Origin: Pseudomonas triclosanedens
Lineage (GTDB): Bacteria; Pseudomonadota; Gammaproteobacteria; Pseudomonadales; Pseudomonadaceae
DNA: 64,000 nt
Direction: 5' to 3'
NCBI RefSeq assembly: GCF_026686735.1
Contig: NZ_CP113432.1
Location: 4,205,001 to 4,269,000, forward strand
A model generated the notes under the pieces. The model was not told the DNA's origin. It saw nothing but the letters and a program-made list of their open reading frames with translations, and ran no database searches. This document shows positions 19,649 to 32,035 of the stretch, piece by piece. Position numbers and translations under genes: made by a program. Each line of letters opens with the position of its first letter. Position 1 is the first letter of the stretch.

Positions 19649-20170
19649 TCAGAGCTCGGTCAAAGACGCACGGAAACGCAGCACCAGTTCTTTCAAGGAT
19701 TTACGCCAGGCTTCCAGCTCGTCATTGCCGAGCTCGACAGGCACTTCATCGCCTACATTGACCGTCTGGATCAGCGGCTGCGTCGGGTCTACCTTGGCCT
19801 TCTTCGGCTCGCTCGGCGGCTGGAACAGCGCGGCGTATGCAGCCAACAAACGGGCCAGCCAAGCCTCGGGAGACTGTGCGAGTTCGACCATTTCCGCGAG
19901 CTCCGGGCTCGGTGCCGCGGCCAGTACATCCGCATTGAGCAGCATGTCGACACGCGGCGCACCGGCCTGGGGCAACCGGTAGTAACCGGCAATTTCATGG
20001 GCTATGCCCAGCACCGCGCCATAGAGATGGAACAGTGCCGCTTCACGCTCGGCCTGAATGCGCGCCTGGGCATTCATCGCTCGCGTGCTCTCGGCGCTGC
20101 GCCAGGCCTCCAGGGCAAGGCCGGCGAAGAACAGCTTCTGGTTGGTACGGGTATAGAGTTCGTTCGCCAT
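19649..20170 (-). CDS. DUF6586-like conserved protein
   Basis: 173 residues, mostly helical (MANELYTRTNQKLFFAGLALEAW ... QARIQAEREAALFHLYGAVLGIAHEIAGYYRLP ... LAEMVELAQSPEAWLARLLAAYAALF). It has a linker with PPSEPKKAKVDP and a C-terminal helix (LEAWRKSLKELVLRFRASL). Cytoplasmic by appearance. No catalytic motif seen and no function assigned. GGAGG precedes the ATG at 20170. It lies 69 nt after topA on the opposite side, on the same strand as its neighbours. Confidence 0.78.
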   Translation of the reverse strand: MANELYTRTNQKLFFAGLALEAWRSAESTRAMNAQARIQAEREAALFHLYGAVLGIAHEIAGYYRLPQAGAPRVDMLLNADVLAAAPSPELAEMVELAQSPEAWLARLLAAYAALFQPPSEPKKAKVDPTQPLIQTVNVGDEVPVELGNDELEAWRKSLKELVLRFRASLTEL

Positions 20171-20239
20171 GACCAGGCCCTCCAGCAATCGACGTCGGCA
20201 GTATATGCGCGCCCGGCGTCAGCAGGGGCGCGCCGTCCA

Positions 20240-22849
20240 TCAGCGCTGCTTGTCTTCTACTTTCCACTTGCCGCCGTCGAAAAACGCGCGCCATCCAGTA
20301 GGTTTGCCATCGACCTCAGACTGCACGTACTGCTCCTTGGTCTTGCGACTGAAGCGAATCACCGCCGGGCGACCTTCCGAGTCCTTCTGAGGCGCAGAAA
20401 GCAGGAAGTGATACTTCGGATCCAACTCGTCCTTGTGCGGCACCAGCTCACTGACCAACGGAGCACGAGTCTCGCGATTCTTCGGGAACTGGCTGGCGGC
20501 CAGGAACAGGCCGGACGCACCGTCACGCAGCACATACACGTCGTCCACCTTCTCGCACTTGAGCTCAGGCATGCGGATGGCGTCCATCTTCGGCGGAGCG
20601 GGCTCGCCGTTCTTCAGCAGCTTACGGGTATTCTTGCAGGTCGGGTTGGTGCAACCGAAGAACTTGCCGAAGCGGCCAGTCTTGAGCTGCATCTCACTGC
20701 CGCACTTGTCGCACTCCAGGCTTGGACCTTCGTAACCCTTGATACGGTACTGACCTTCTTCGATCTCGTAGCCGGCGCAATCCGGGTTATTGCCACAGAT
20801 GTGCAGCTTGCGTTTATCGTCGACCAGGTAGGCGTCCATCGCTGTACTGCAGATCGGGCAACGATGCTTGCCGCGCAGCACCCGGGATTCGGATTCGCCT
20901 TCGTCATCCGCGGCGATTTCATCGCCTGGAATCAGGTTCACGGTCGCCTTGCAGCGCTCTTTCGGCGGCAGACTGTACCCCGAGCACCCGAGGAACACGC
21001 CGGTGGAGGCAGTACGGATCATCATCGGCCGACCGCATTCTCGGCACGGGATGTCAGTCAGGGTCGGCTGGTTGGCCCGCATGCCGTCGTTGGCGGCCTC
21101 AGCCAGATCAAGCTTCTTGCGGAAATCGCCGTAGAACTCGTCGAGCAGGTTCTTCCAGTCACGCTCACCCTGTGCCACGTCGTCGAGATGCTCCTCCATG
21201 CCGGCAGTGAAGCCGTAGTCCATCAGGTTGGAGAAGCTTTCGTTGAGGCGGTCGGTGACGATGTCGCCCATTTTCTCCGCATAGAAGCGGCGGTTATGGG
21301 TCGTGACGTAGCCGCGCTCCTGAATGGTGGAGATGATTGCCGCATAGGTGGACGGACGGCCAATGCCGCGCTTTTCCAGCTCCTTGACCAGGCTGGCTTC
21401 GGAGAAGCGCGCCGGCGGCTTGGTGAAGTGCTGGCTCGGATCGAGCTTGAGCAGCTTCATCGCCTCACCCTGATTCATTTCCGGCAGGACGTCATCCTCG
21501 CCCGGCTTGCTCTGCTGCGGCAGGACCCTGGTGTAACCGTCAAACTTGAGGATACGGCCCTTGGCGCGCAACTCGAAGTCACCCGCGGCAACGCTGACGG
21601 TGGTGGACAGGTACTCGGCCGGCGGCATCTGGCAGGCCACGAACTGGCGCCAGATGAGGTCGTACAAGCGCTCGGCATCGCGTTCCATGCCCGATAGCTG
21701 GGCCGGACGCAGATTGACGTCGGACGGACGAATCGCTTCGTGCGCTTCCTGGGCGCCTTCCTTGCTGGAATAGAAGTTCGGCTTGGCCGGCAGGTACTTC
21801 TTGCCGAACTCGCTATCGATGAAGCCGCGCACCATGTCAATGGCGTCGGCCGACAGGTTGGTCGAGTCGGTACGCATATAGGTGATGTAACCCGCCTCGT
21901 AGAGACGCTGGGCCATCATCATGGTCTTCTTCACCCCGAAGCCCAGGCGGTTGCTCGCGGCCTGCTGCAGGGTGGAGGTGATAAAGGGCGCAGAGGGCTT
22001 GCTGGAAGTCGGCTTGTCCTCGCGCTTGGCGATGCTGTAGCTGGAAGCCTTGAGCTTCTCCAGCGCCGCGGTGGCCTGGGCTTCGTTCAGCGGCTTGAAG
22101 GCTTCGCCCTTCTCGCGGACCACTTCGAAGCGGACCTTGTCGTTCTTTGGCGTGGCCAGGTCGGCGTGCACTTCCCAGTATTCTTCCGGGATGAAGGCGC
22201 GGATTTCGCGCTCACGCTCGACCACCAGCTTCACCGCCACCGATTGCACGCGGCCGGCGGACAGGCCGCGGGCGATCTTCGCCCACAGCAGCGGCGAGAC
22301 CATGTAGCCCACCACGCGGTCGAGGAAGCGGCGTGCCTGCTGCGCATTCACGCGGTTGATATCCAGTTCGCCGGGCTGGGAGAAGGCTTCCTGGATGGCC
22401 TTCTTGGTGATTTCGTTGAAGACCACGCGCTTGTAGCGCGAGTCGTCGCCGCCAATGGCCTCGCGCAGGTGCCAGGCAATGGCCTCCCCTTCGCGATCCA
22501 AGTCGGTTGCGAGATAGATGGTATCGGCATCCTTGGCCAGGCGGCGCAGTTCCTCGATCACCTTTTCCTTGCCGGGCAGGATCTCGTACTTGGCCTTCCA
22601 GCCATGTTCCGGATCGACACCCATGCGAGTGAAGAGCTGACGCTTGGCCTTCTCCTTCGGTGACAGCGCCGGTGACTCGGCAGCGGTCTTGCGTCCTTTG
22701 GCCGCAGGCTCCTTCGATGCGCTGGAGCCACTGGTAGGCAGGTCGCGGATGTGGCCGATGCTCGACTTCACCACGTACTGGTTGCCCAGGTACTTGTTGA
22801 TGGTCTTGGCCTTGGCCGGTGATTCCACGATGACCAGCGATTTACCCAT
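20240..22849 (-). CDS. topA: DNA topoisomerase I (TopA)
   Basis: 869 residues, full family length. It has TOPRIM ([14 protein letters not shown] ... [15 protein letters not shown]), the type IA core with the active-site region [10 protein letters not shown], and a C-terminal zinc-ribbon zone with several CxxC motifs ([32 protein letters not shown]). It relaxes negative supercoils. The start [10 protein letters not shown] has the expected N-terminus. A predicted promoter lies at 22918-22945. Confidence 0.97.
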   Translation of the reverse strand: MGKSLVIVESPAKAKTINKYLGNQYVVKSSIGHIRDLPTSGSSASKEPAAKGRKTAAESPALSPKEKAKRQLFTRMGVDPEHGWKAKYEILPGKEKVIEELRRLAKDADTIYLATDLDREGEAIAWHLREAIGGDDSRYKRVVFNEITKKAIQEAFSQPGELDINRVNAQQARRFLDRVVGYMVSPLLWAKIARGLSAGRVQSVAVKLVVEREREIRAFIPEEYWEVHADLATPKNDKVRFEVVREKGEAFKPLNEAQATAALEKLKASSYSIAKREDKPTSSKPSAPFITSTLQQAASNRLGFGVKKTMMMAQRLYEAGYITYMRTDSTNLSADAIDMVRGFIDSEFGKKYLPAKPNFYSSKEGAQEAHEAIRPSDVNLRPAQLSGMERDAERLYDLIWRQFVACQMPPAEYLSTTVSVAAGDFELRAKGRILKFDGYTRVLPQQSKPGEDDVLPEMNQGEAMKLLKLDPSQHFTKPPARFSEASLVKELEKRGIGRPSTYAAIISTIQERGYVTTHNRRFYAEKMGDIVTDRLNESFSNLMDYGFTAGMEEHLDDVAQGERDWKNLLDEFYGDFRKKLDLAEAANDGMRANQPTLTDIPCRECGRPMMIRTASTGVFLGCSGYSLPPKERCKATVNLIPGDEIAADDEGESESRVLRGKHRCPICSTAMDAYLVDDKRKLHICGNNPDCAGYEIEEGQYRIKGYEGPSLECDKCGSEMQLKTGRFGKFFGCTNPTCKNTRKLLKNGEPAPPKMDAIRMPELKCEKVDDVYVLRDGASGLFLAASQFPKNRETRAPLVSELVPHKDELDPKYHFLLSAPQKDSEGRPAVIRFSRKTKEQYVQSEVDGKPTGWRAFFDGGKWKVEDKQR

Positions 22850-22917
22850 GGATCAGAAGATTCCTGCGTCGAAAATATGAATTTATAAGGAGGGAGGCGC
22901 TTGGAGCGGCACCGCTA

Positions 22918-22945
22918 TATATAGTGGCGGTCGCGCCAAGGTCAA
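22918..22945 (-). promoter_or_regulatory. Predicted topA promoter in a near-palindrome
   Basis: On the minus strand TTGACC, 16-nt spacer, TATATA. The -10 is at the centre of a 16-bp near-perfect palindrome (22912-22927, CCGCTATATATAGTGG). The -35 overlaps the stop codon of the upstream gene. Confidence 0.55.
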
Positions 22946-23205
22946 GCTTGGGATTCGTCAGATGGGCCGCTGTCGAGGCCCAGAGGATCGTTTTCCGCAA
23001 CGACCAGCGCGAAGCGCGGCACATTCTCGCCATTCACTTCCACCGCCTCGGTGAACATGCTCAATGGGCGCACCCAAAGGCCGAATTCACCGTACAGCGC
23101 CTGGTAGATGACCAGCACCTCTTCGGTTTCGGAATGTCGCGCCACACCGAGCACACGATACTGTTGCCCCTTGTAGTGCCGATACAGTCCGGTCTGCAGT
23201 TGCAT
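22942..23205 (-). CDS. DUF1653-family protein
   Basis: 87 residues, MQLQTGLYRHYKGQQYRVLGVARHSETEEVLVIYQALYGEFGLWVRPLSMF then an acidic tail. This is the DUF1653 signature: a small SH3-like beta fold with conserved Y-R-H-Y-K-G and LWVRP. Function unknown; such proteins are thought to be cytoplasmic. The ATG at 23205 is chosen over in-frame upstream starts because the family begins at this point and AGAGGG lies upstream. Confidence 0.83.
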   Translation of the reverse strand: MQLQTGLYRHYKGQQYRVLGVARHSETEEVLVIYQALYGEFGLWVRPLSMFTEAVEVNGENVPRFALVVAENDPLGLDSGPSDESQA

Positions 23206-23287
23206 GGCTCGCCCTCTTGCGCTGGCAGAAAAAAGGCCGCGATTGTCCATGTTGCCCCCCTCTGGGGCAATCCCCATTGGGCATGGC

Positions 23288-23321
23288 AGAAAAACGAAAG
23301 CCGGGGCACAAGGCCCCGGCT
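23288..23321 (-). terminator. Terminator of the fadBA operon
   Basis: On the minus strand AGCCGGGG - loop - CCCCGGCT followed by TTCGTTTTT, just after the fadA stop codon. Confidence 0.85.
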
Positions 23322-23338
23322 CGTCCATCAGCGAAAGC

Positions 23339-24529
<1,191 letters not shown>

Positions 24530-24544
24530 CTATTCGTTGCGCAC

Positions 24545-26692
<2,148 letters not shown>

Positions 26693-26841
26693 CAACTGAT
26701 CTCCACGCTAGGGAAGCTTGAAATCACACATCGGACGCCGTGTATCAGGACCGCCCGGCAGTCGCCGAGGATAGTCCCAAAGCTTGCGGCACACCCGCCG
26801 ACGCGATAGCCGGGGCGTTATGTTCGAGCCTTCACACACGG

Positions 26842-26868
26842 CAAACGCTCGATTCATACGCCCGTTTG
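26842..26868. promoter_or_regulatory. Putative tandem PsrA operator upstream of fadBA
   Basis: Two overlapping 14-bp near-palindromes, each one base off the PsrA consensus: CAAAC-GCTC-GATTC (26842-26855) and CATAC-GCCC-GTTTG (26855-26868). They share one base, exactly the arrangement seen at psrA. PsrA repression of fadBA is established in P. aeruginosa. Confidence 0.65.
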
Positions 26869-27164
26869 ATTTGGGTGCGCCCACCTTCTAGCAAAAGCCA
26901 ATGCTTGTCAATCGGCGAGACGTAACAGTCGCGAAGCGGCCGAGGCGTCTGGGCCGGAGCATTCAGCACATCCCTGATGCACCATTCATCGCTCATATCA
27001 TGACGGTTGCCACCTGGGACCTGCGTACCGGAAAAATGCACCGGCAACTTCTCAAACGCCAGGACGCGCGCTAGAGTCCGACGACAATGGCGATCTGCCT
27101 CCAGCCATCGGACGGAAGGATTCCGCCCGTTAGCCTATCGGGTCGCCTGGAACCTGCGGAACAC

Positions 27165-27175
27165 AACAACAAGAA
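27165..27175 (+). promoter_or_regulatory. Possible Hfq/Crc A-rich motif
   Basis: AACAACAAGAA contains two overlapping AANAANAA matches, 27 nt before the ATG at 27202. It could be a catabolite-repression site in the leader, but lies upstream of the ribosome site. Confidence 0.3.
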
Positions 27176-27201
27176 GCCCCTGGCTCCAAGGAGATGGAAC
27201 G

Positions 27202-28020
27202 ATGACAAGCCGTCCGCTTGTACGTCTGCTGTCTGCGTTCGCTGCGCTCACGTTCACTGCTGTCTACCCCCTCTTCGCTTCGGCCGACACCGCCGGGGAC
27301 TTGCTCAACCTCCACCAGATGCGCCTGGCCGCACAACGCAGCCTCGGCGATTTCTTCATGTTCAATGCGATGGAGGGCGACCAGAAGTACGCCAAGCTGG
27401 TCGCCGCCTCGTCTCAGAATGCCGGTGATGCCCTGGGCAAGATCGGCGAGATGCCGGGTACCGAATCCGCGAAGCTGAAAGCCCAACTGCAGGAGCAATG
27501 GAAAGGCTATGCGACGCAACTGCAAACTCTGACCGGGACCCTCGACAAGAGCGGCTACACCGACCTCCAGCCCGTGGCCGACCTGGCCGCGCAGAACCGC
27601 AAGCTGCTGAACACCGCCGAGCAGCTCTACACCAGAATCCAGGATGAAAGTGGCAGCAAGGTTCCACCATTGACCCAGCAGACCCGCGAGCAAAGCCTGT
27701 TGATGCAGGACATCGCCGTGGACTACGCCTCGCGCAACGCTTCGGTGGGAGCAAGCTTCTTCGGCGGCGGCGAAGAGCGCCCGCTGGACGATCTGGCCAA
27801 CCGCTTCGCGATCAATCTGGTGAAGCTGCAGCAGGCGCCGCAGACCACTCCCGAGATCGGCAAGGCGCTGCGTTCGGTAGCCATCAAGTGGCACTACATC
27901 GAGAAATCGCTGCAGAACTACAACCAGAACAGCGTGCCGTTCCTGATAAACAAATACTCCGATCGCATCATCGAAGATCTGGAAGAAGTCTCCGGTCTCT
28001 ACGCCGCCCAACAGAGCTGA
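27202..28020 (+). CDS. Exported helical protein of unknown function (PilJ-N-like)
   Basis: 272 residues. A signal peptide (LVRLLSAFAALTFTAVYPLFASA) is followed by long amphipathic helices, beginning GDLLNLHQMRLAAQRSLGDFFMFNAMEGDQKYAKLV. That segment resembles the helical-bundle sensor domain of type IV pili chemotaxis transducers, but there is no membrane anchor or signalling domain, so this would be a free periplasmic protein. AAGGAG stands 8 nt before the ATG; the longer frame from 27007 lacks this support. Function unknown. Confidence 0.78.
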   Translation: MTSRPLVRLLSAFAALTFTAVYPLFASADTAGDLLNLHQMRLAAQRSLGDFFMFNAMEGDQKYAKLVAASSQNAGDALGKIGEMPGTESAKLKAQLQEQWKGYATQLQTLTGTLDKSGYTDLQPVADLAAQNRKLLNTAEQLYTRIQDESGSKVPPLTQQTREQSLLMQDIAVDYASRNASVGASFFGGGEERPLDDLANRFAINLVKLQQAPQTTPEIGKALRSVAIKWHYIEKSLQNYNQNSVPFLINKYSDRIIEDLEEVSGLYAAQQS

Positions 28021-28034
28021 CGGCCGGCGCGCGC

Positions 28035-28469
28035 TCAGGCATGTCGCTTCAGGAATTCGGCAACCCGTTGCAGGTCGTCGCCATTGCCGCGCTCGCCCCA
28101 GTACAGCGCCAGGAACTGGGGCGTTGCCTCGACCATGTAGACGTCCCTCGGCAGACTGGCAAGCGCATCGGCCAGCTCCTGCGGAGCGCTCGCCTCACGC
28201 CAGCGATCGAGCCAGACGCCCGGGGCGCTCTGCCAATAGCACCAGACGTCACGATTCCGGCCGCGCGCGCGATGGTACTGCGCGCACTGGCGTGGCGGCT
28301 GCCGCTCCATCCAGTGCGGCCATTCCTGGCGCGCGATCTGCATGGCCAGGCCAAGGCGCCGTGCCTGCAGGCGCAGCTCCATCTGGCCGCGCTGCCCTCG
28401 GGAGGGGATCAGCCAGGTCAGGGGGCTCAGCACCAATGCGATGAGCAGGATCACCATCCACGTGGTCAT
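28035..28469 (-). CDS. Membrane-anchored protein of unknown function
   Basis: 144 residues. One N-terminal membrane helix (MTTWMVILLIALVLSPLTWLI) is followed by a basic region (RGQRGQMELRLQARRLGLAMQIARQEW) and a domain ending ADALASLPRDVYMVEATPQFLALYWGERGNGDDLQRVAEFLKRH. The soluble part is probably cytoplasmic or periplasmic depending on orientation; unresolved. Convergent with the 27202 gene (14-nt gap) and divergent from the universal stress gene. No clear ribosome site before the ATG at 28469; an in-frame start at 28496 is possible. Confidence 0.72.
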   Translation of the reverse strand: MTTWMVILLIALVLSPLTWLIPSRGQRGQMELRLQARRLGLAMQIARQEWPHWMERQPPRQCAQYHRARGRNRDVWCYWQSAPGVWLDRWREASAPQELADALASLPRDVYMVEATPQFLALYWGERGNGDDLQRVAEFLKRHA

Positions 28470-28550
28470 ATCGGTTATACCGGTCAAACAGGTCAAGCAC
28501 GGCCATTGGGGCCATACTGATAATCAACGAGTCCCCCGGAGGAGACGCTC

Positions 28551-28991
28551 ATGCCCTACCAACACATTCTGGTCGCCGTCGACCTTACCGAAGAATGCGA
28601 TCCGGTGATGAAACGGGCCGTCGCCCTGGCCACCGCCAACCAGGCCAGGCTCTCGGCGGTGCACGTCGTCGAACCGATGGCGATGGCGTTCGGCGGCGAC
28701 GTGCCGATGGACCTCTCGATGCTCCAGCAGCAGCAGTTCGACCAGGCCAAGGAGCGCCTTCACCAGTTCACCCTGACCTACCCGCAGATCACCGGCTCCC
28801 AGTGCCATCTGGTCTACGGCCAGCCACGCCAGGAAATTCACCGCCTTGCCGACGAGCAGGGCTGCGACCTGATCGTCGTCGGCAGCCACGGCCGACACGG
28901 TCTCGCCCTGCTGCTCGGCTCGACCGCCAATGACGTACTGCACGGTGCGCCCTGCGACGTGCTCGCCGTACGCCTGCAGAAAACCACCTGA
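28551..28991 (+). CDS. uspA: Universal stress protein, UspA family
   Basis: 146 residues with a UspA fold: N-terminal YQHILVAVDLTEE and the ATP-binding motif G-x2-G-x9-G-S/T present as GSHGRHGLALLLGSTAN. Length and motif indicate an ATP-binding single-domain cytoplasmic Usp. GGAGG precedes the ATG. Induction under oxygen or energy limitation is typical, but I did not find a convincing Anr box in front of it. Confidence 0.9.
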   Translation: MPYQHILVAVDLTEECDPVMKRAVALATANQARLSAVHVVEPMAMAFGGDVPMDLSMLQQQQFDQAKERLHQFTLTYPQITGSQCHLVYGQPRQEIHRLADEQGCDLIVVGSHGRHGLALLLGSTANDVLHGAPCDVLAVRLQKTT

Positions 28992-28996
28992 AGCGG

Positions 28997-29021
28997 CCGG
29001 CGGGCCCCAGGGGCCCGCCGG
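28997..29021. terminator. Strong GC palindrome between convergent genes
   Basis: CCGGCGGGCCC, 3-nt loop, GGGCCCGCCGG: an 11-bp perfect stem directly after uspA and just before the end of the convergent gene at 29030. No T-run on either strand, so it is an atypical terminator at best. Confidence 0.5.
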
Positions 29022-29029
29022 TCACAGTC

Positions 29030-29710
29030 TCAGATCATGTCGCCGCTCATCAGCAGCGGACGCACCTTCTGCAACTGCGCCTCCAGCGAATAACTCATGC
29101 TCGACGCCATCGAGAAGAAACTGAGGAACGCCTTCAGGTTGGAATCGCCGTCGCAGGTTTCGTGGATGCGCTGCCAGAATGCCTGATTCACCAGTTGCAA
29201 TTGCTGGAACTGCCTCACCAGCCCCTTCAGCTCCCAATCCGCATGCCGGCCTTCGCGGAAGTTGAAATACTGCCGCATCAGGTACAGCGACACCGCGCGC
29301 AGGATGAACTCCTGGTTGCTGGCAAAGGGCAGGTGTTGCTGCGCCATCGGCTTGAGCTTGCCCAGCAGCGGGCAGGCGCTGGTAGCCATGATCACCCCGA
29401 GCAGCGCGCGCAAACCCTCTTCCAGACCGGCTCGCTTGGTGTACTCGCGCTCAGGCGTACGTACCTGAACCTCGACCTTCTTGAAGGCCGGCAGCCCGCG
29501 GAAGTCCTCGATCACGCGGTGCAGGTCCACCGCAGCGGGGCAATGACTGCGTTGCTGCGGACTCAGCGGGCAATTGCTGCACTGGTTGTACTCCAGTCGC
29601 GTCCAGCGCGGCGCCTGTCCGGCGGTATCCGGGTCATAGTCGCGCTCCAGCTCGATGCGGTAATTGAACTCGTGTTCATCATCCAGGGTGATGCGGTATT
29701 CGATTGCCAT
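29030..29710 (-). CDS. DUF6901-like protein with Cys-rich segment
   Basis: 226 residues, MAIEYRITLDDEHEFNYRIELERDYDP. It has a conserved patch YNQCSNCPLSPQQRSHCPAAVDL (three Cys that could bind metal), then a mostly helical C-terminal half (CPLLGKLKPMAQQHLPFASNQEFILRAVSLYLMRQYF, LKAFLSFFSMASSMSYSLEAQL). No signal peptide. Function unknown. GGGATGG precedes the ATG at 29710. Convergent with uspA. Confidence 0.75.
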   Translation of the reverse strand: MAIEYRITLDDEHEFNYRIELERDYDPDTAGQAPRWTRLEYNQCSNCPLSPQQRSHCPAAVDLHRVIEDFRGLPAFKKVEVQVRTPEREYTKRAGLEEGLRALLGVIMATSACPLLGKLKPMAQQHLPFASNQEFILRAVSLYLMRQYFNFREGRHADWELKGLVRQFQQLQLVNQAFWQRIHETCDGDSNLKAFLSFFSMASSMSYSLEAQLQKVRPLLMSGDMI

Positions 29711-29919
29711 TCGGCCATCCCTAAGAACCTGTTCGAAATATGCTGTGCGTCGGCATAACGGCGTTGAAAACACGCTCGGTGTGCTCAATTACAGCACGCA
29801 AAATCCGCTTCCTCGGCTGCTTCTGCCTTGTTCTGCTCCAACTCGCGGGAAGCTGGACAGGCTCTAGCAGTCTTTGATCAGCGATACGCACTCACAGACA
29901 CATCACAGAACCGAACGGA

Positions 29920-31830
29920 TCATTCTTCCAGTTCGGCCCAGCGTTCGATCAACCGGTCCAGCTCTTCCTGCAGGGAACCCAGGCGCGCCAGGGCAGCCTG
30001 GGTTTCGCCCTGCGGGCGCTGGTAGAAGTCCGGCGATGCGGTTTCTTCCTGCAGCGCTGCCAGTTCGCCTTCCAGGGCGTCGATCTGCCCGGGGATGGCT
30101 TCCAGTTCGCGTTGCAGCTTGTAGCTCAGCTTCTTCTTCGGCGCCGTCTCCACTGGTGCACTCACCGCCGACGGCTGCTCGGTAGCGGGCGCAGCAGCGG
30201 GTTTGTCGCCCTTCTCCTCCCCCACGCCGAGCAACTTGGGCGAACCGCCCTGGCGCAGCCAGTCCTGATAACCGCCGACGAATTCGCGCACGCGCCCTTC
30301 GCCTTCGAACACCAGAGTGCTGGTGACCACGTTATCGAGGAAGGCTCGGTCGTGGCTGACCATCAGCACGGTGCCGTCGAAGCTCAGCAGCACCTCTTCC
30401 AGCAGCTCCAGGGTTTCCACGTCCAGATCGTTGGTCGGCTCGTCGAGCACCAGCAGGTTGGCCGGCTTGCTGAACAGCTTTGCCAGCAACAGGCGTGCCC
30501 GCTCGCCGCCGGAGAGCGCCTTCACCGGAGTGCGGGCGCGCTGCGGGGAGAACAGGAAGTCGCCCAGGTAGCTGAGGACGTGGCGATTCTGCCCGTTGAT
30601 CGTGATGAATTCGCGACCTTCGGAAATATTGTCGATGACGGTCTTCTCCGGCTCCAGTTGGTGACGCAACTGGTCGAAGTAAGCCACTTCAAGCCGGGTA
30701 CCCTCCTTGACGCTGCCGGAGGTCGGCTGCAGGTCGCCCAGCAGCAACTTGAGCAGCGTGGTCTTGCCGGTGCCGTTGGCACCCAGCAGGCCGATACGGT
30801 CGCCGCGCTGTAGCACCAGGGAAAAATCACGGATCAGCGCTGGACCTCCCGGATGGGCGAAGCTGGCGTTCTCGACGACTATCACCTGCTTGCCGGACTT
30901 CTCCGCCGTCTCCAGCTGGAAGCTGGCCTTGCCCTGGCGCTCGCGGCGCTCGGCGCGCTCGTTGCGCATGGCCTTGAGCGCGCGCACTCGGCCTTCGTTA
31001 CGGGTACGGCGCGCCTTGATGCCCTGGCGGATCCACACTTCTTCCTGGGCCAGGCGCTTGTCGAACAGCGCGTTGGCTGCCTCTTCCGCCGCCAGTTCCT
31101 GCTCTTTATGAACGAGGAAGCTGGCGTAGTCGCCATTCCAGTCGATCAGGTGGCCGCGGTCCAGTTCGAGAATGCGGGTGGCCACGGCCTGCAGGAAAGC
31201 GCGGTCGTGGGTGATGAACAGCACGGCGCCGGGGAAGTCCGCCAGGGCGTTTTCCAGCCAGGCGATGGCGCCGATGTCCAGGTGGTTGGTCGGCTCGTCC
31301 AGCAGCAGCAGGTCGGGCTCGGCGACCAGCGCCTGGGCCAGCAGCACGCGGCGGCGCCAGCCACCGGAGAGCTCGGCGAGGGTCTTGTCGGCCGGCAGTT
31401 GCAGGCGGCTCAGCGTGGTGTCCACCAGTTGGCCGAGGCGCCAGCCGTCGCGGGCTTCCAGCTCCTGCTGGACGCGGGCGAGCTTGGCCAGATCGTCCTC
31501 GGACTCGATGTGCATGCTCAGGTGGTGATAGCGAGCCAGCAGCTCGCCCACCTCAGCCAGCCCCTCGGCGACCACGTCATAGACGGTGCGATCATCAGCT
31601 CGCGGCAGCTCCTGCGGCAACTCGCCGATCTTCAGCGAAGGCGCGCGCCAGATGTCGCCGTCGTCAGGTTTCTGCTCACCCTTGACCAGCTTGAGCATGC
31701 TCGACTTGCCCGTGCCGTTGCGGCCGATGACGCAAACCCGCTCGCCACGGGCAATCTGCCAGGACACCTTGTCCAGCAACGGCGTGGTGCCAAAGGCAAG
31801 GGACACATCGGTGAACTTCAGCAGGGTCAT
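29920..31830 (-). CDS. uup: ABC-F ATPase Uup
   Basis: 636 residues, soluble, two ABC domains. Walker A sites are GRNGTGKSSM and GANGTGKTTL; signatures are LSGGWRRRVLLAQALV and LSGGERARLLLAKLF. A linker follows domain 1, and a C-terminal coiled coil (KKKLSYKLQRELEAIPGQIDALEGELAALQEE) typical of Uup binds DNA or branched intermediates. Acts on ribosomes or DNA rather than in transport. The start MTLLKFTDVSLAFG (31830) has GGAG 7 nt upstream; extension to 31935 is unsupported. Confidence 0.92.
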   Translation of the reverse strand: MTLLKFTDVSLAFGTTPLLDKVSWQIARGERVCVIGRNGTGKSSMLKLVKGEQKPDDGDIWRAPSLKIGELPQELPRADDRTVYDVVAEGLAEVGELLARYHHLSMHIESEDDLAKLARVQQELEARDGWRLGQLVDTTLSRLQLPADKTLAELSGGWRRRVLLAQALVAEPDLLLLDEPTNHLDIGAIAWLENALADFPGAVLFITHDRAFLQAVATRILELDRGHLIDWNGDYASFLVHKEQELAAEEAANALFDKRLAQEEVWIRQGIKARRTRNEGRVRALKAMRNERAERRERQGKASFQLETAEKSGKQVIVVENASFAHPGGPALIRDFSLVLQRGDRIGLLGANGTGKTTLLKLLLGDLQPTSGSVKEGTRLEVAYFDQLRHQLEPEKTVIDNISEGREFITINGQNRHVLSYLGDFLFSPQRARTPVKALSGGERARLLLAKLFSKPANLLVLDEPTNDLDVETLELLEEVLLSFDGTVLMVSHDRAFLDNVVTSTLVFEGEGRVREFVGGYQDWLRQGGSPKLLGVGEEKGDKPAAAPATEQPSAVSAPVETAPKKKLSYKLQRELEAIPGQIDALEGELAALQEETASPDFYQRPQGETQAALARLGSLQEELDRLIERWAELEE

Positions 31831-32035
31831 GAGCCATCTCCACAAACAGGGCGCGCAGTTTACGGGAAAGCGCGAAAAAGTCAGAGCCTCGCAAGTCATC
31901 GGGCCTGCCGAGAAGGCGGTCGTGCTTTGCCGCAACGGCTACCAGCGGCGCTTTCACCACTCCCCTGCAACGGCTAAGCTACCGGCAGCGGGCGCGAGCC
32001 ATCGGGCGCCCTCCGTTCATATTTCCGGAAGTGCC

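Larger units (their letters stand above)
26693..27201. other. 509-bp intergenic region upstream of fadB
   Basis: Between the divergent fadB and 27202 genes. It contains the putative tandem PsrA operator (26842-26868) and an A-rich motif in the leader of the 27202 gene (27165-27175). I see no supported coding sequence; the short ORFs here lack ribosome sites and recognisable content. Confidence 0.6.

Noticed and set aside
26832..27047. 71-codon minus-strand frame upstream of fadB
   Set aside because: No ribosome site, unrelated composition, and it overlaps the putative PsrA operator.
27007..27201. N-terminal extension of the exported protein at 27202
   Set aside because: Would bury the signal peptide; the ATG at 27202 has a good AAGGAG.
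28470..28550. Anr/Fnr box in front of uspA
   Set aside because: The best candidate near the start matches only one half-site (ATCAA); the other half has three mismatches.
31586..32035. In-frame extension of slt over the uup 5' region
   Set aside because: Antisense to uup and not secretory; the signal peptide starts at 32036.
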